DNA of 64,000 bases from Bacteroidales bacterium (GTDB lineage: Bacteria > Bacteroidota > Bacteroidia > Bacteroidales > VadinHA17). Position 1 is the first letter of the stretch. Each line of letters opens with the position of its first letter. The stretch spans positions 186,001 to 250,000 of the forward strand of contig PLLO01000012.1 in assembly GCA_003142255.1 (NCBI GenBank). Direction: 5' to 3'. Positions 48,899-57,755 of the stretch are shown one piece after another. A program made the position numbers and the translations under genes. The notes beneath the pieces are model-generated. The model worked only from the letters and a program-made list of their open reading frames with translations. It was not told the DNA's origin and searched no databases.

Positions 48899-49990
48899 AT
48901 GAAAAGATTATTTTTGGTTTTCTCGATTTTGTCAATCGGTGCTTCAGTTTTGGCACAGCCTACAATGAAGCTTACTGCATCTGAACATGATTTCGGTACT
49001 TTTAAGGAAGAGGCGGGGAGGCAAACCTTCGATTTCATGGTAACTAACACTGGAAACGCTCCACTGGTAATTCAGAATATTGTTGCCTCGTGCGGCTGTA
49101 CCACTCCGGATTGGACAAAAGATCCTATCCAGCCGGGAGCCAAAGGCAGGATAAGTGCAATTTATGATCCTGCCGGACGTCCTGGCCAGTTCAACAAGAC
49201 CCTCTCGGTATATACAAATTCAGTTCCGAATATTGTCATACTTTCAATTAAGGGCGAAGTTGTAGCGCATGAAAAAACCGTTGAGGAATTATTTACTTTC
49301 CCTGTCGACTCGATAAGATTTGAAAGCAACCACATGGCTTTTACAAATATCAAGAAAACAGAGAAAAAGATAAGGGTAATGCAGCTCATAAATGTGTCAA
49401 AAAAGCCTGTAAAAGTCGAATTTGACCAGCTTCCACCTCATCTTGCTCTCAAGACTGATCCTGAAATACTGAAGCCCGGACAGAAGGGTATAGTTGAAGG
49501 AACATATGATGCTACGAAAAACGCAGCATGGGGTAACGTAAGCGACATGGTTAAGGTAAAGCTTAACGGAGTGTTGCAGGAAAATGTTTACTATTATGTT
49601 TCTGCCAACCTGGTTGAGGATTTTTCATCGATGACCAAGGAACAGCTTGAAAATGCTCCTGTATTCCAGTTGGCTACGACGACAGTTGACCTTGGCAAGA
49701 TACAAGGATCGACAGCAAATGACGTTGAATTTAAATTCACCAATGCAGGCAAGAGCGATCTTATGATCCGCCAGGTAAGATCTTCCTGCGGATGTACTGC
49801 AGTTCAGCAGGGTCCTCAGGGAGTCGGTATCAAACCCGGACAATCGAGCTCAATTAAAGCTACATTCAACTCAGGCAGCTACAATGGCAAGGTTACAAAA
49901 GCAATATATGTTTTTACCAACGATCCAAAGAATTCAGAGATTGTTCTTATGCTCAATGCAGATGTTCAGCAACCTTCCCTTCCAAAATAA
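48899..49990 (+). CDS. DUF1573 domain protein (two copies), exported
   Basis: A 363-residue protein with a signal peptide (cleavage after ASVLAQ) and two DUF1573 immunoglobulin-like domains at about 22-115 and 258-358. Each has the hallmark cysteine pair (VASCGCTTPDW and RSSCGCTAVQQ). A region between them resembles a third, more divergent copy. DUF1573 proteins are common exported proteins in Bacteroidota with unknown roles. The protein ends with LNADVQQPSLPK. Confidence 0.87.
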   Translation: MKRLFLVFSILSIGASVLAQPTMKLTASEHDFGTFKEEAGRQTFDFMVTNTGNAPLVIQNIVASCGCTTPDWTKDPIQPGAKGRISAIYDPAGRPGQFNKTLSVYTNSVPNIVILSIKGEVVAHEKTVEELFTFPVDSIRFESNHMAFTNIKKTEKKIRVMQLINVSKKPVKVEFDQLPPHLALKTDPEILKPGQKGIVEGTYDATKNAAWGNVSDMVKVKLNGVLQENVYYYVSANLVEDFSSMTKEQLENAPVFQLATTTVDLGKIQGSTANDVEFKFTNAGKSDLMIRQVRSSCGCTAVQQGPQGVGIKPGQSSSIKATFNSGSYNGKVTKAIYVFTNDPKNSEIVLMLNADVQQPSLPK

Positions 49991-50028
49991 TGTAATAGAT
50001 AAGGCCACTTAAATAATATAAGGGCTGC

Positions 50029-50056
50029 CGGTAAGATATCCGGGGCCCTTTTATTA
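50029..50056 (+). terminator. Terminator after the DUF1573 gene
   Basis: AAGGGCTGCCGG pairs imperfectly with CCGGGGCCCTT and is followed by TTTATTATTTTT. It separates the DUF1573 gene from meaB. Confidence 0.65.
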
Positions 50057-50081
50057 TTTTTATATTGTCATAATTGCTGAA

Positions 50082-51176
50082 ATGTCAGAAAAGAAGGGTT
50101 TCAAAAGCACCCTGAATATTCAGAACGGGATTAACCATCCACCGAGTATTAATCCGGATGTCTTTACAGGGAAAGGAAGAAAAAAGCGGAAAAGATATTC
50201 AGTTGATGAATTTGTTGCCGGCATACTTGCAGGCGACAGAACCATCCTGAGTCAGGCTATTACACTGGCCGAAAGTTCCTTGCCGGAGCATTATGATACT
50301 ATTCAGGCTATTATAGAAAAGTGCCTCCCATACAGCGCAAGATCCATTCGTATTGGGATAACAGGTGTCCCTGGTGCCGGGAAAAGCACATTCATTGAAT
50401 CATTCGGGCTCTATATTACCGGAAAAGGAAGAAAGCTTGCTGTGCTGGCAATAGACCCAAGCAGCGGACAAACGAAAGGCAGCATCCTCGGCGATAAGAC
50501 CAGAATGGAAAAACTCAGTACTCATCCTGATGCTTTTATCCGACCTTCTCCGTCAGCCGGAACGCTCGGAGGCGTGGCAAGAAAGACCAGGGAAACTATC
50601 ATTCTTTGTGAGGCAGCCGGATTTGATACTATTATTGTCGAAACGGTAGGAGTGGGCCAGTCAGAAACTGCAGTTCATTCCATGGTTGATTTTTTTCTGC
50701 TTCTCATGCTTACAGGCGCAGGCGATGAGCTCCAGGGAATAAAACGCGGGATAATTGAGATGGCTGATGCGATTGCTATTACAAAAGCTGATGGACAAAA
50801 CAAGCTCACTGCAGAGGCTGCCAGAGTTTTATACCAGAACGTGCTCCACCTTTTTCCCATCCCCTCGTCAGGATGGAAACCGGCAGTACTTACATGCTCC
50901 GCACTTGACAATAGAGGTATTTCAGATTTATGGGAGTGCATCACTGATTATGTTTCCTATACAACGAAGAATGGCTTCTTCGGGGAGTGCCGGAAGAAGC
51001 AGGAAGTAATCAGGATGCATGATTCAATAAATGATTTTCTGAGCAATTCATTTTATAATAATTCTGAGGTAAAATCACTTATCCCGAAAATTGAGAAACA
51101 ATTGTACGAAGGGAAAATAACGTCTTACAAGGCTGCTCTGACACTTATCGACAAATACCTTAAAAAGTGGCGATAG
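50082..51176 (+). CDS. meaB: Methylmalonyl-CoA mutase-associated GTPase
   Basis: A 364-residue G3E GTPase that protects and loads the B12-dependent methylmalonyl-CoA mutase. P-loop GVPGAGKST is at 95-103, the base-binding switch has IDPSSGQTKGSILGDKTRM, VETVGVGQSE is the Walker B region, and ITKADG is the guanine motif. The mutase subunits are not in this window. The gene fits the carboxyltransferase at 29680 and a succinate-propionate pathway. Confidence 0.94.
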   Translation: MSEKKGFKSTLNIQNGINHPPSINPDVFTGKGRKKRKRYSVDEFVAGILAGDRTILSQAITLAESSLPEHYDTIQAIIEKCLPYSARSIRIGITGVPGAGKSTFIESFGLYITGKGRKLAVLAIDPSSGQTKGSILGDKTRMEKLSTHPDAFIRPSPSAGTLGGVARKTRETIILCEAAGFDTIIVETVGVGQSETAVHSMVDFFLLLMLTGAGDELQGIKRGIIEMADAIAITKADGQNKLTAEAARVLYQNVLHLFPIPSSGWKPAVLTCSALDNRGISDLWECITDYVSYTTKNGFFGECRKKQEVIRMHDSINDFLSNSFYNNSEVKSLIPKIEKQLYEGKITSYKAALTLIDKYLKKWR

Positions 51177-51244
51177 TTCATTTATATAAATATCTTTACC
51201 CCGTTTTTAAATTGAAATTCTATTTATAATTAAAGTACATAACA

Positions 51245-52348
51245 ATGAAGAAAATAATCTATCTGGTTGTTCTGGCAGCACTTATTGCGGGCTGCAATTC
51301 AAAGCCTCATTTTGTTGTTAAAGCCAATATTGCAGGTTCCGACAGTTTAACATTCCTTCTCCAGAAAAGAGGTCTTACCAAATATATCACAATTGATTCG
51401 GTGATCTCCAGAAAAGGCGTTTTTAAAATGGAAGGCACAGTTGAATATCCTGATATGGTGATGCTTACAGCCATAGATGCAGGCAAAAGGGCAAGTTTTT
51501 TCCTCGAGAATTCAGAAATTGAGATCACAGGCCAGATCGACTCTCTTGCAGATATAAAAGTCACAGGTTCCAAAACCCAGGATGAATTTAAGGCCTTCCT
51601 GACTGCCAATAAAGTGCTGGGCGAAAAATATACCGGTTTACAAAATGATTACCAGTTAGCCGCACAGGCAAATGATACGGCAAAGCAATCTTCAATTGAA
51701 AAGGAACTTAAATCCCTTGAAGGGGATAATACTAAAATGCAGAAGGATTTTATAAAGAATAATCCTGCTTCATATTGTACTCCTCTGCTTCTGGAAAGCA
51801 TTAGCCTGGATATGGAACCCGATGAAATAGAAGCTGATATTAAATCGCTTGATACCAATGTTGCTAAGGTTCAGATTATTAAAGATCTGAGTGGCAGGGT
51901 AAAAGCATTAAAGAATGTTGCCGTGGGACAAAAAGCCCCTGATTTTACGATGAATGATGTGAACGGCACCCCTGTCTCCCTGTCTTCAAAGTTCGGATCA
52001 AAGCTTCTCCTTATCGATTTCTGGGCTTCATGGTGCCACCCATGCCGGATGGAAAACCCTAATGTTGTGAAAGTTTACAATGAATACCACAAAAAAGGTT
52101 TTGATGTCATTGGTGTTTCTCTGGACAGGTCGAAAGAAGACTGGGTCAAGGCTATTGCTGATGACAAGTTGACGTGGACTCATGTTTCGGACCTTCAGTA
52201 CTGGAACAACGCAGCCGCAAAGCTTTATGCAGTCAATTCAATTCCTGCCAATTTCCTGCTTGATGAGAACGGTGTAATCATAGGTAAGAATCTCAGGGAA
52301 GGTGATCTGTATAATAAAGTAAAAGAGATTCTGGGACTTCTTAAATAG
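51245..52348 (+). CDS. TlpA-like thiol-disulfide reductase lipoprotein with DUF4369 domain
   Basis: A 367-residue lipoprotein (lipobox IAGC, C17). An N-terminal DUF4369 beta domain is at about 25-110, a helical linker rich in Lys/Glu at about 120-180, and a C-terminal thioredoxin fold begins at AVGQKAPDFTMND. The redox pair is C264 and C267 in WASWCHPCRMENPN. The family reduces disulfides or matures proteins in the periplasm. It has its own terminator. Confidence 0.9.
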   Translation: MKKIIYLVVLAALIAGCNSKPHFVVKANIAGSDSLTFLLQKRGLTKYITIDSVISRKGVFKMEGTVEYPDMVMLTAIDAGKRASFFLENSEIEITGQIDSLADIKVTGSKTQDEFKAFLTANKVLGEKYTGLQNDYQLAAQANDTAKQSSIEKELKSLEGDNTKMQKDFIKNNPASYCTPLLLESISLDMEPDEIEADIKSLDTNVAKVQIIKDLSGRVKALKNVAVGQKAPDFTMNDVNGTPVSLSSKFGSKLLLIDFWASWCHPCRMENPNVVKVYNEYHKKGFDVIGVSLDRSKEDWVKAIADDKLTWTHVSDLQYWNNAAAKLYAVNSIPANFLLDENGVIIGKNLREGDLYNKVKEILGLLK

Positions 52349-52389
52349 TTGCAGATTCCTCGTTAAAGGACAAATATTATTACTATAGG

Positions 52390-52425
52390 AAAGGGCTGAT
52401 ATATTTAAATCAGCCCTTTTATTTT
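52390..52425 (+). terminator. Terminator after the TlpA-like gene
   Basis: AAAGGGCTGAT and ATCAGCCCTTTT pair around an 8-base loop, followed by TTATTTTA. The two-component genes converge from the other side. Confidence 0.85.
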
Positions 52426-52473
52426 AATAGCATGTTTTACCCTTATTTGCCTTGCACCGTGTACCGTGCGCCG

Positions 52474-53157
52474 CTATTTCTCTTCCTTATTAATCTCTTC
52501 CAAGATAAATCCCGTTCCACGGACAGTGCGTATATCAAGATTTTTATCCTCCGAAATGTACTTCCTCAGCCTGCTGATGAAGACATCCATGCTTCTTCCG
52601 AGGAAATAATCGTCTTCCCCCCATATTTCGGTGAGGATATCTTCCCTTGCCAGAACTTTGTTCTTGTTGATGATGAAATACCTTAGCAGCTGCGCCTCCT
52701 TAAGAGTAAGCTTTTCCTTGGTATTGCCGCAGGTCAGTTCGAGGTTGTTGATATTCAGAACGGTGTTTGAGATTTTGTATTCATCATTTGAAGAGGAATA
52801 AGCCCTTTTGAGAATGTTATTTATTCTGAGGATAAGTACATCCGGATCGAAGGGCTTGGTAATATAATCATCCGCACCGATCTTCAATCCTCTCACTATA
52901 TCTTCCTTAAGGCTTTTTGCGGTAAGATAAATCAGGGGAACCCCTGGCTGAGCCTCTTTTATTTTCTCGCCCAGCGTGAATCCATCCATTTCCGGCATCA
53001 TAACATCGAGGACACATATGTCAGGCTTTTCCTTGCTGAACATTTCCCATGCTTCTTTGCCATCGCGGGCAAGAGCTACATCAAAACCACTGATTGTTAT
53101 ATACTGCGACAAAATGTTGCCGAAATCCCTGTCGTCTTCTGCTAATAGTACTTTCAT
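52474..53157 (-). CDS. Response regulator, OmpR/PhoB family
   Basis: A 227-residue regulator. The receiver domain (1-115) has the phospho-accepting D51 in VLDVMMPEMDG, acidic pocket EDD at 7-9, and YLTAK at 78-81. The winged-helix domain (about 130-225) has LTLKEAQLLRYF, EIWGEDDYFLGRSMDVFISRLRKYI and RTVRGTGFIL. It shares an operon with the histidine kinase (16-bp gap from the kinase stop). An alternative ATG at 53166 adds three residues. Likely targets include the TTAAC array at 54616. Confidence 0.93.
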   Translation of the reverse strand: MKVLLAEDDRDFGNILSQYITISGFDVALARDGKEAWEMFSKEKPDICVLDVMMPEMDGFTLGEKIKEAQPGVPLIYLTAKSLKEDIVRGLKIGADDYITKPFDPDVLILRINNILKRAYSSSNDEYKISNTVLNINNLELTCGNTKEKLTLKEAQLLRYFIINKNKVLAREDILTEIWGEDDYFLGRSMDVFISRLRKYISEDKNLDIRTVRGTGFILEEINKEEK

Positions 53158-53173
53158 ATACTCCAAAAATGAT

Positions 53174-54550
53174 TTAGTAAGGTATTGTTACTGTAAAGAT
53201 ACTTCCTTTTCCCGGTTTACTGCCAACAGTAACATCTCCGCCATGGGCCATGGCGATTTTTTTGACATAATAAAGTCCAAGGCCGAGCCCTTTGTATTTA
53301 TGTATATTACCTGAGGATGCCCTGTAAAATTTATCGAATACATGCTTCTGGTCGTTCTTGCTGATTCCTATCCCGTTATCCGAAACCCTGATGCAGAAAT
53401 TCCTGTCTTCTGCAAATCCCTCTATATCGATCACCGGTTCCTTGTCGGAATATTTTACCGCATTGGAAAGGAGGTTATTGACCATTGTGGTAAAATAAAC
53501 AATATCAATATCTGCTGTTACTCCATCCAGGTTATATTTCTGATTCAGGGTTGCCAGATTGCCTGCTCCTGTTTTGAAACTGTTCACAATATCATTCATT
53601 ATCTCCTCTATATCGACCTTCTTCCTGTCGAGCTGGAACTCGGTTCTTTCCCACATACTTATTTCCAGGATCATATTTATCAGCTGGTTAAGATGAACAC
53701 TCTGTTTACCAATAAGCTTTGCTGTTTCCAGTATCTTTGAGTCGTCCTTTCTGATTTGCTCCATCTCAAGAGTCTTTCCTGCTACAGTTATCGTTGCCAG
53801 GGGTGTTTTGAGCTCGTGAGTCATATTATTTATAAAGTCGGTTTTCAGATTCGACAACCGCTTTTCTTCCATCAGGTTTCTGTAAGTTATTATGAACATT
53901 ATTACAATCGACAAAATACTGAAGATGCTCATTCCAAGGGATACAGCGATCTCTTTTAGGATCATTTTCCGCTTGTCGGAAAAATCAATGAAATAATCGA
54001 AATTCAAAGTATAATGATCTGTGCTATTCCAGTAGCGGCTGACAAGTATGCTTGAATTAGAACTCATTTTTCCAGGACGCGGGGAGGATGCATCCGGAGG
54101 TTTTTGATTTCTGAAAAAGTCATTCTGGTATATTGTATATGTATCCTTGCCTATAATCTCAAGGTTACTTATCTCAATTCTTGGGATGAAGTTGGTCTCA
54201 AAGCCAATTCTTTTAAAAAATGACAATAAATAAGGTGAAAGATCCTGTTCCCTGTTAAGGACTTTTGAGAAATAGTCGAATACCTCCTCTTTCTTTTCCT
54301 TCATCTTTAAAGAATCAGTGATCCCATCAAGTTCTTTTACTAAATCGTCAGAATGTTTTCCAAGGAGATAATAAACCGTATCAAATGCATTATTCGATTC
54401 TCTTATAGCCTGTTGCGATAATTCCCTGTACCTAAAACGGAGTGTCTGGTCCTGTTGTTTCCATACTCCCCTGATAATAATTACCTGGGCAGCAATCAGG
54501 ATCATTATTGCAAAAATACCGAGCAGCAGGACTGTATTCTTCTTTTTCAT
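53174..54550 (-). CDS. Sensor histidine kinase
   Basis: A 458-residue membrane kinase with TM1 at about 7-28, a roughly 170-residue extracytoplasmic sensor, and TM2 at about 202-223. The phospho-accepting H245 is in NNMTHELKTPLATI. The ATPase domain has NLLSNAVKYS (N box), RVSDNGIGISKNDQKHVFDKFYR and GLGLGLYYV. No HAMP domain is evident. Organisation resembles RprX-type kinases of Bacteroidota. A longer frame to 54571 is excluded by the promoter at 54569. Confidence 0.93.
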   Translation of the reverse strand: MKKKNTVLLLGIFAIMILIAAQVIIIRGVWKQQDQTLRFRYRELSQQAIRESNNAFDTVYYLLGKHSDDLVKELDGITDSLKMKEKKEEVFDYFSKVLNREQDLSPYLLSFFKRIGFETNFIPRIEISNLEIIGKDTYTIYQNDFFRNQKPPDASSPRPGKMSSNSSILVSRYWNSTDHYTLNFDYFIDFSDKRKMILKEIAVSLGMSIFSILSIVIMFIITYRNLMEEKRLSNLKTDFINNMTHELKTPLATITVAGKTLEMEQIRKDDSKILETAKLIGKQSVHLNQLINMILEISMWERTEFQLDRKKVDIEEIMNDIVNSFKTGAGNLATLNQKYNLDGVTADIDIVYFTTMVNNLLSNAVKYSDKEPVIDIEGFAEDRNFCIRVSDNGIGISKNDQKHVFDKFYRASSGNIHKYKGLGLGLYYVKKIAMAHGGDVTVGSKPGKGSIFTVTIPY

Positions 54551-54568
54551 TGTTTCCGGTTTACAAAT

Positions 54569-54576
54569 CAAAAGTA
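54569..54576 (-). promoter_or_regulatory. -7 element for the histidine kinase operon
   Basis: On the minus strand TACTTTTG, an exact TAnnTTTG match, 18 bp before the ATG at 54550. It covers the alternative ATG at 54571. Confidence 0.5.
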
Positions 54577-54613
54577 TTGATTTTTATTGACAGCATCTTA
54601 CGCAGGTGAATAA

Positions 54614-54644
54614 CATTAACCCTGTGTTAACCTTGTATTAACAT
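54614..54644 (+). promoter_or_regulatory. Three TTAAC direct repeats at 11-bp spacing (putative OmpR-family operator)
   Basis: TTAAC occurs at 54616, 54627 and 54638, exactly 11 bp apart, with shared flanks (ATTAACCCTG, GTTAACCTTG, ATTAACATAA). The array lies between the divergent kinase and unknown genes. The last repeat sits about 22 bp before the -7 box at 54665, where a -33 box would be. This layout fits an activator of the PhoB/OmpR type. Confidence 0.65.
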
Positions 54645-54664
54645 AATATGGGCCTAAACGGCAC

Positions 54665-54672
54665 TATCTTTG
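54665..54672 (+). promoter_or_regulatory. -7 element for the exported coiled-coil protein gene
   Basis: TATCTTTG, an exact TAnnTTTG match, 27 bp before the ATG at 54700. No standard -33 box is present; the TTAAC array occupies that position. Confidence 0.6.
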
Positions 54673-54699
54673 AATAACCTAATTTAAAACAAGGCAGCC

Positions 54700-55392
54700 A
54701 TGAAAAGGAACAGTTTACTATTAGCAATTATTTTCCTGATCTCAATGAGTTCTTTCCAGGTAGTAGCACAGGAAAAGACAAAGGAAGAAAAGGATAAGGA
54801 ACTTAACGGGTTAATCGAAGAGCAAAAAAAGGCGATGGTCGACCAGAAGTTAGCCCAGGATGAAGCCAGAAAAGCAATGGAAAAATCGAGGATTGAATTT
54901 GAAGATGCAATGGGGAAAATGAAGGATAGTATGGTCTTCGATTCAGATAAATATCAGAAGGCGTTCAGAAACTTCGGGAATCATGGGAATGGCTGGAATT
55001 TCAATAATGGAGAACCGTTTATAATCTCACCCGGAGTTGGATTTTACGGCCGTTCTAACGGCGATTCTGAATCAACATCATGGGATTTTTCAAAATCTGT
55101 CAAGGAGAGTTCTTTCTCAAGGGATTATACTTTCGATGTCGATCCAACGGCAAATACAGTTGTAATGTCAGTGAACGGCGACTGCAAGTCAGGAGAAATC
55201 CACATCAAGATCATTATGCCGAACGGGAAAGTCTACTCTGATATCGTGATAGATGAATCCGGAAACCTTAACTGGAGAAAATCATTTGTGATCTCGGAAA
55301 CAGAGAATAAAGATAAGGCAGGAGCATGGACGTTCGGGATCAACTCTGCAAAGGCTACAGGTTATTTTAAAATATCTCTTCAGACATATTAG
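54700..55392 (+). CDS. Exported protein of unknown function with coiled coil
   Basis: A 230-residue protein with a signal peptide cleaved after FQVVAQ. A charged, Lys/Glu-rich helix likely to form a coiled coil (about 25-78) is followed by a Gly/Asn-rich linker (about 85-125). The C-terminal beta domain is at about 130-230, with YTFDVDPTANTVVMSVNGDCKSGEIHIKIIMPNGK and a final GYFKISLQTY. No family is recognised. Its place next to the kinase genes, behind an operator-like array, suggests that the two-component system controls it. It may be an envelope stress protein, but that is a guess. Confidence 0.8.
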   Translation: MKRNSLLLAIIFLISMSSFQVVAQEKTKEEKDKELNGLIEEQKKAMVDQKLAQDEARKAMEKSRIEFEDAMGKMKDSMVFDSDKYQKAFRNFGNHGNGWNFNNGEPFIISPGVGFYGRSNGDSESTSWDFSKSVKESSFSRDYTFDVDPTANTVVMSVNGDCKSGEIHIKIIMPNGKVYSDIVIDESGNLNWRKSFVISETENKDKAGAWTFGINSAKATGYFKISLQTY

Positions 55393-55437
55393 TTTTTGAT
55401 AGCGTCTCAGGACGTTCGTTATTTTTCATTCCTTTTC

Positions 55438-55473
55438 AAATGAGGCAGGTCAACAGGGACCGGCCTCATTTTT
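55438..55473. terminator. Terminator between two unknown genes
   Basis: AAATGAGGC-a-GGTC pairs with GACC-g-GCCTCATTT around a short loop, followed by TTTT. It lies between convergent genes. Confidence 0.8.
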
Positions 55474-55515
55474 ATTGTGCCTGTTCCGGTGTCCTTCTCC
55501 CATTCGCTATTTTAT

Positions 55516-56010
55516 TTATTGCTGCCTGTCAGGCTTGACTGGCTTTTTTGAAGGCTGTTTGATAAGGCTGTTGTCAAACAGCGGGTCCCAGTTTTTATTT
55601 TGAAAGAATTCGGATGTCCTGATATTGAAGTAACCAAGTATATGCTTTGGAGAAATGGTGTACACAGGTTCATCATTTTCACCTAAATAAGGGTCAGCTA
55701 TGGTCATCACTTCCTCTATGCCGGTATCATACTTGTTTGAGGCATCTGAATAGTTGTCATAAGTAGTTCTGGGTACCGCAATAATAATTGTGTAGAGCCC
55801 GTAATCCTTTCTCTGGAAAAAAAAATAGGTGATCTCGATTGGTTCATTGGGGTTTACCCGGTCAGTGGAATGAGGCATCTGACTTTCGAAAATAAACCCT
55901 TCAGCCAGAATCTTTTCTACAGTACTGAATTCTTTGGTATTATGGAGGAAGAAATAGCACTCTTTAAAATCTTTCAGAATCGTAGCTAGTATCTCTCCTT
56001 TATTCTTCAT
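55516..56010 (-). CDS. Conserved protein of unknown function
   Basis: A 164-residue soluble protein without a signal peptide; I recognise no family. Aromatic-rich beta strands (FKECYFFLHNTKEFSTVEKILAEGF, ITYFFFQRKDYGLYTIIIAVP) precede a segment ending in YFNIRTSEFFQNKNWDPLFDN and a Lys/Pro-rich tail. The last part could be an interaction region. It is divergent from znuA and convergent with the coiled-coil protein gene. Confidence 0.65.
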   Translation of the reverse strand: MKNKGEILATILKDFKECYFFLHNTKEFSTVEKILAEGFIFESQMPHSTDRVNPNEPIEITYFFFQRKDYGLYTIIIAVPRTTYDNYSDASNKYDTGIEEVMTIADPYLGENDEPVYTISPKHILGYFNIRTSEFFQNKNWDPLFDNSLIKQPSKKPVKPDRQQ

Positions 56011-56089
56011 CCGGACACCTTGATTATCCAGATCAAAAATAGCATATTATTTTATTTACAACACATAAACCATTTGTTCTCTTATATGT

Positions 56090-56097
56090 TAAATTTG
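56090..56097 (+). promoter_or_regulatory. -7 element for znuACB
   Basis: TAAATTTG, an exact match to TAnnTTTG. Transcription would start near 56101, which fits the ATG at 56122 and not an upstream ATG at 56020. I did not find a clear Zur palindrome around it. Confidence 0.5.
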
Positions 56098-56121
56098 TAC
56101 CCTGCCTTGAGATTTGGAGAA

Positions 56122-56994
56122 ATGAAGAGACTATTATTTATTCTGGCAATTATAACCGGTTTGTCCTGCAACAGGAATTCCCCTGAATCCGGAGGAAGAA
56201 TAATTACCGTCAGCATTGCTCCATACAGCTACTTTGTAAGGGAGATAGCAGGAAATGATTTCAGGGTGAATATAATGGTTCCGCCAGGATCAAATCCTCA
56301 TATTTATGAACCATATCCAGGCCAGATAAGCCGGCTCCGGCAATCAGTTGCCTATATCAGCAATGGCTATCTTGGATTTGAAATGACATGGCTCGACAGG
56401 TTTTATGAGATGAATAAAACCATGAAGAGGGTATCGCTTGGCGATAAAATTGATCTGATAGTTTCATCAGATAAGCATGAAGGTGAGCATTCGGAGGGAG
56501 CAGATCCTCATTACTGGGTCTCACCTGCCTGTGCATTGACAATGGCTGCTGAAGTAAAAGACCTTTTATGCCAGATTAATCCCTCTGATAGTCAGAAATA
56601 TCAGTTAAACTGTGATAGCCTGATATTAAAGATAAAAACGACTGATGCAAGAGCGAAATCTCTTTTTGCCGGTTTCTCCGGTAAATCATTCATGATCTAT
56701 CATCCCAACCTGGCTTACCTTGCGAGGGACTATGGGCTGAAAGAGATTGCCGTGGAATTTGAGGGAAAAGAACCTCCTCCTTCAAGGTTGAAGGAACTTA
56801 TTGACTTTGCTGCAGCGAATAATTTAAAGACAATATTTATACAAAAAGAGTACGACAGTAAAAACGCAAAGGAAATTGCCCGTGAAATAGGAGGTCAGGT
56901 CGTTACGATTGACCCGCTGTCGGAGAACTGGCTGAAGTCGACAAATGATATAATCGATGTCCTTTATAATAGTTTTACAAAGAGGAACAAATAA
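56122..56994 (+). CDS. znuA: Zinc ABC transporter substrate-binding lipoprotein
   Basis: A 290-residue cluster A-I metal-binding lipoprotein (lipobox LSC, C16). The likely metal ligands are H60 in SNPHIYEPYPG, H130 in GADPHYWVSP, H194 in IYHPNLAY and D264 in TIDPLSENW. A short His/Glu loop (HEGEHSEGADPH) before H130 is typical of zinc rather than manganese binders. Earlier in-frame starts (56020) would precede the promoter. znuC starts 8 bp after the stop. Confidence 0.88.
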   Translation: MKRLLFILAIITGLSCNRNSPESGGRIITVSIAPYSYFVREIAGNDFRVNIMVPPGSNPHIYEPYPGQISRLRQSVAYISNGYLGFEMTWLDRFYEMNKTMKRVSLGDKIDLIVSSDKHEGEHSEGADPHYWVSPACALTMAAEVKDLLCQINPSDSQKYQLNCDSLILKIKTTDARAKSLFAGFSGKSFMIYHPNLAYLARDYGLKEIAVEFEGKEPPPSRLKELIDFAAANNLKTIFIQKEYDSKNAKEIAREIGGQVVTIDPLSENWLKSTNDIIDVLYNSFTKRNK

Positions 56995-57002
56995 TCTCAG
57001 GA

Positions 57003-57755
57003 ATGGCTTTTCTTCTGGAAATAAAATCATTGAACGCATCTTACGATAGCAATATCGTACTCCAGGATATTGATTTCAGGGTAAACGAAAATGATTTTAT
57101 AGGGGTAATAGGCCCCAACGGGGGGGGGAAAACGACACTTCTTAAAGTGATACTCGGATTACTGAAACCCACAAAAGGTACCATTACTTTCAACAATGAA
57201 CTTTTAAGTGCAAACACTATAGGGTACCTTCCGCAGATAGCTACAGGCGATATTAATTACCCTGTTACCGTGACCGATGTTGTTCTTTCCGGTATGATGA
57301 TTAAAAAGAAGATTCTCTCCAGGATGTCATTGGACGATAAGAAAAGGGCCAGCATGGTGATCGGCGAACTCGGGCTTAAGGGACTTGAGAAATCTCCCAT
57401 GAATGAACTTTCCGGAGGTCAGCTGCAGCGTGTTTTCCTGGGCCGGGCAATAATTGGCGACCCCAGGTTGCTGCTTCTCGATGAGCCCGGTAATTTCGTC
57501 GACTCGACATTTGAGAATGATTTTTATGAGAAGCTGAAGGAGCTTAACAGCCGGATGGCAATACTGATGGTATCGCACGATATAGGGATGATATCATCAC
57601 ATGTCAAATCTTATGCATGCGTCAACAGGAGCCTGCATTATCACCCTTCATCTGAAATTTCAAATGAGCAGTTGCTGGCATATGGATGTCCTATCCAGCT
57701 TATAACTCACGGAGATGTACCGCATACGGTTCTTAAACAACATAATCACAGCTAG
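57003..57755 (+). CDS. znuC: Zinc ABC transporter ATP-binding protein
   Basis: A 250-residue ATPase. Walker A GPNGGGKTT is at 37-45, LSGGQLQR at 136-143, Walker B LLLLDEP at 156-162 and the switch His is H192. Codons 40-42 (GGG GGG GGG) lie in a run of nine G's at 57120-57128, a slippage-prone site within Walker A. The stop overlaps the GTG start of the permease. Confidence 0.93.
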   Translation: MAFLLEIKSLNASYDSNIVLQDIDFRVNENDFIGVIGPNGGGKTTLLKVILGLLKPTKGTITFNNELLSANTIGYLPQIATGDINYPVTVTDVVLSGMMIKKKILSRMSLDDKKRASMVIGELGLKGLEKSPMNELSGGQLQRVFLGRAIIGDPRLLLLDEPGNFVDSTFENDFYEKLKELNSRMAILMVSHDIGMISSHVKSYACVNRSLHYHPSSEISNEQLLAYGCPIQLITHGDVPHTVLKQHNHS

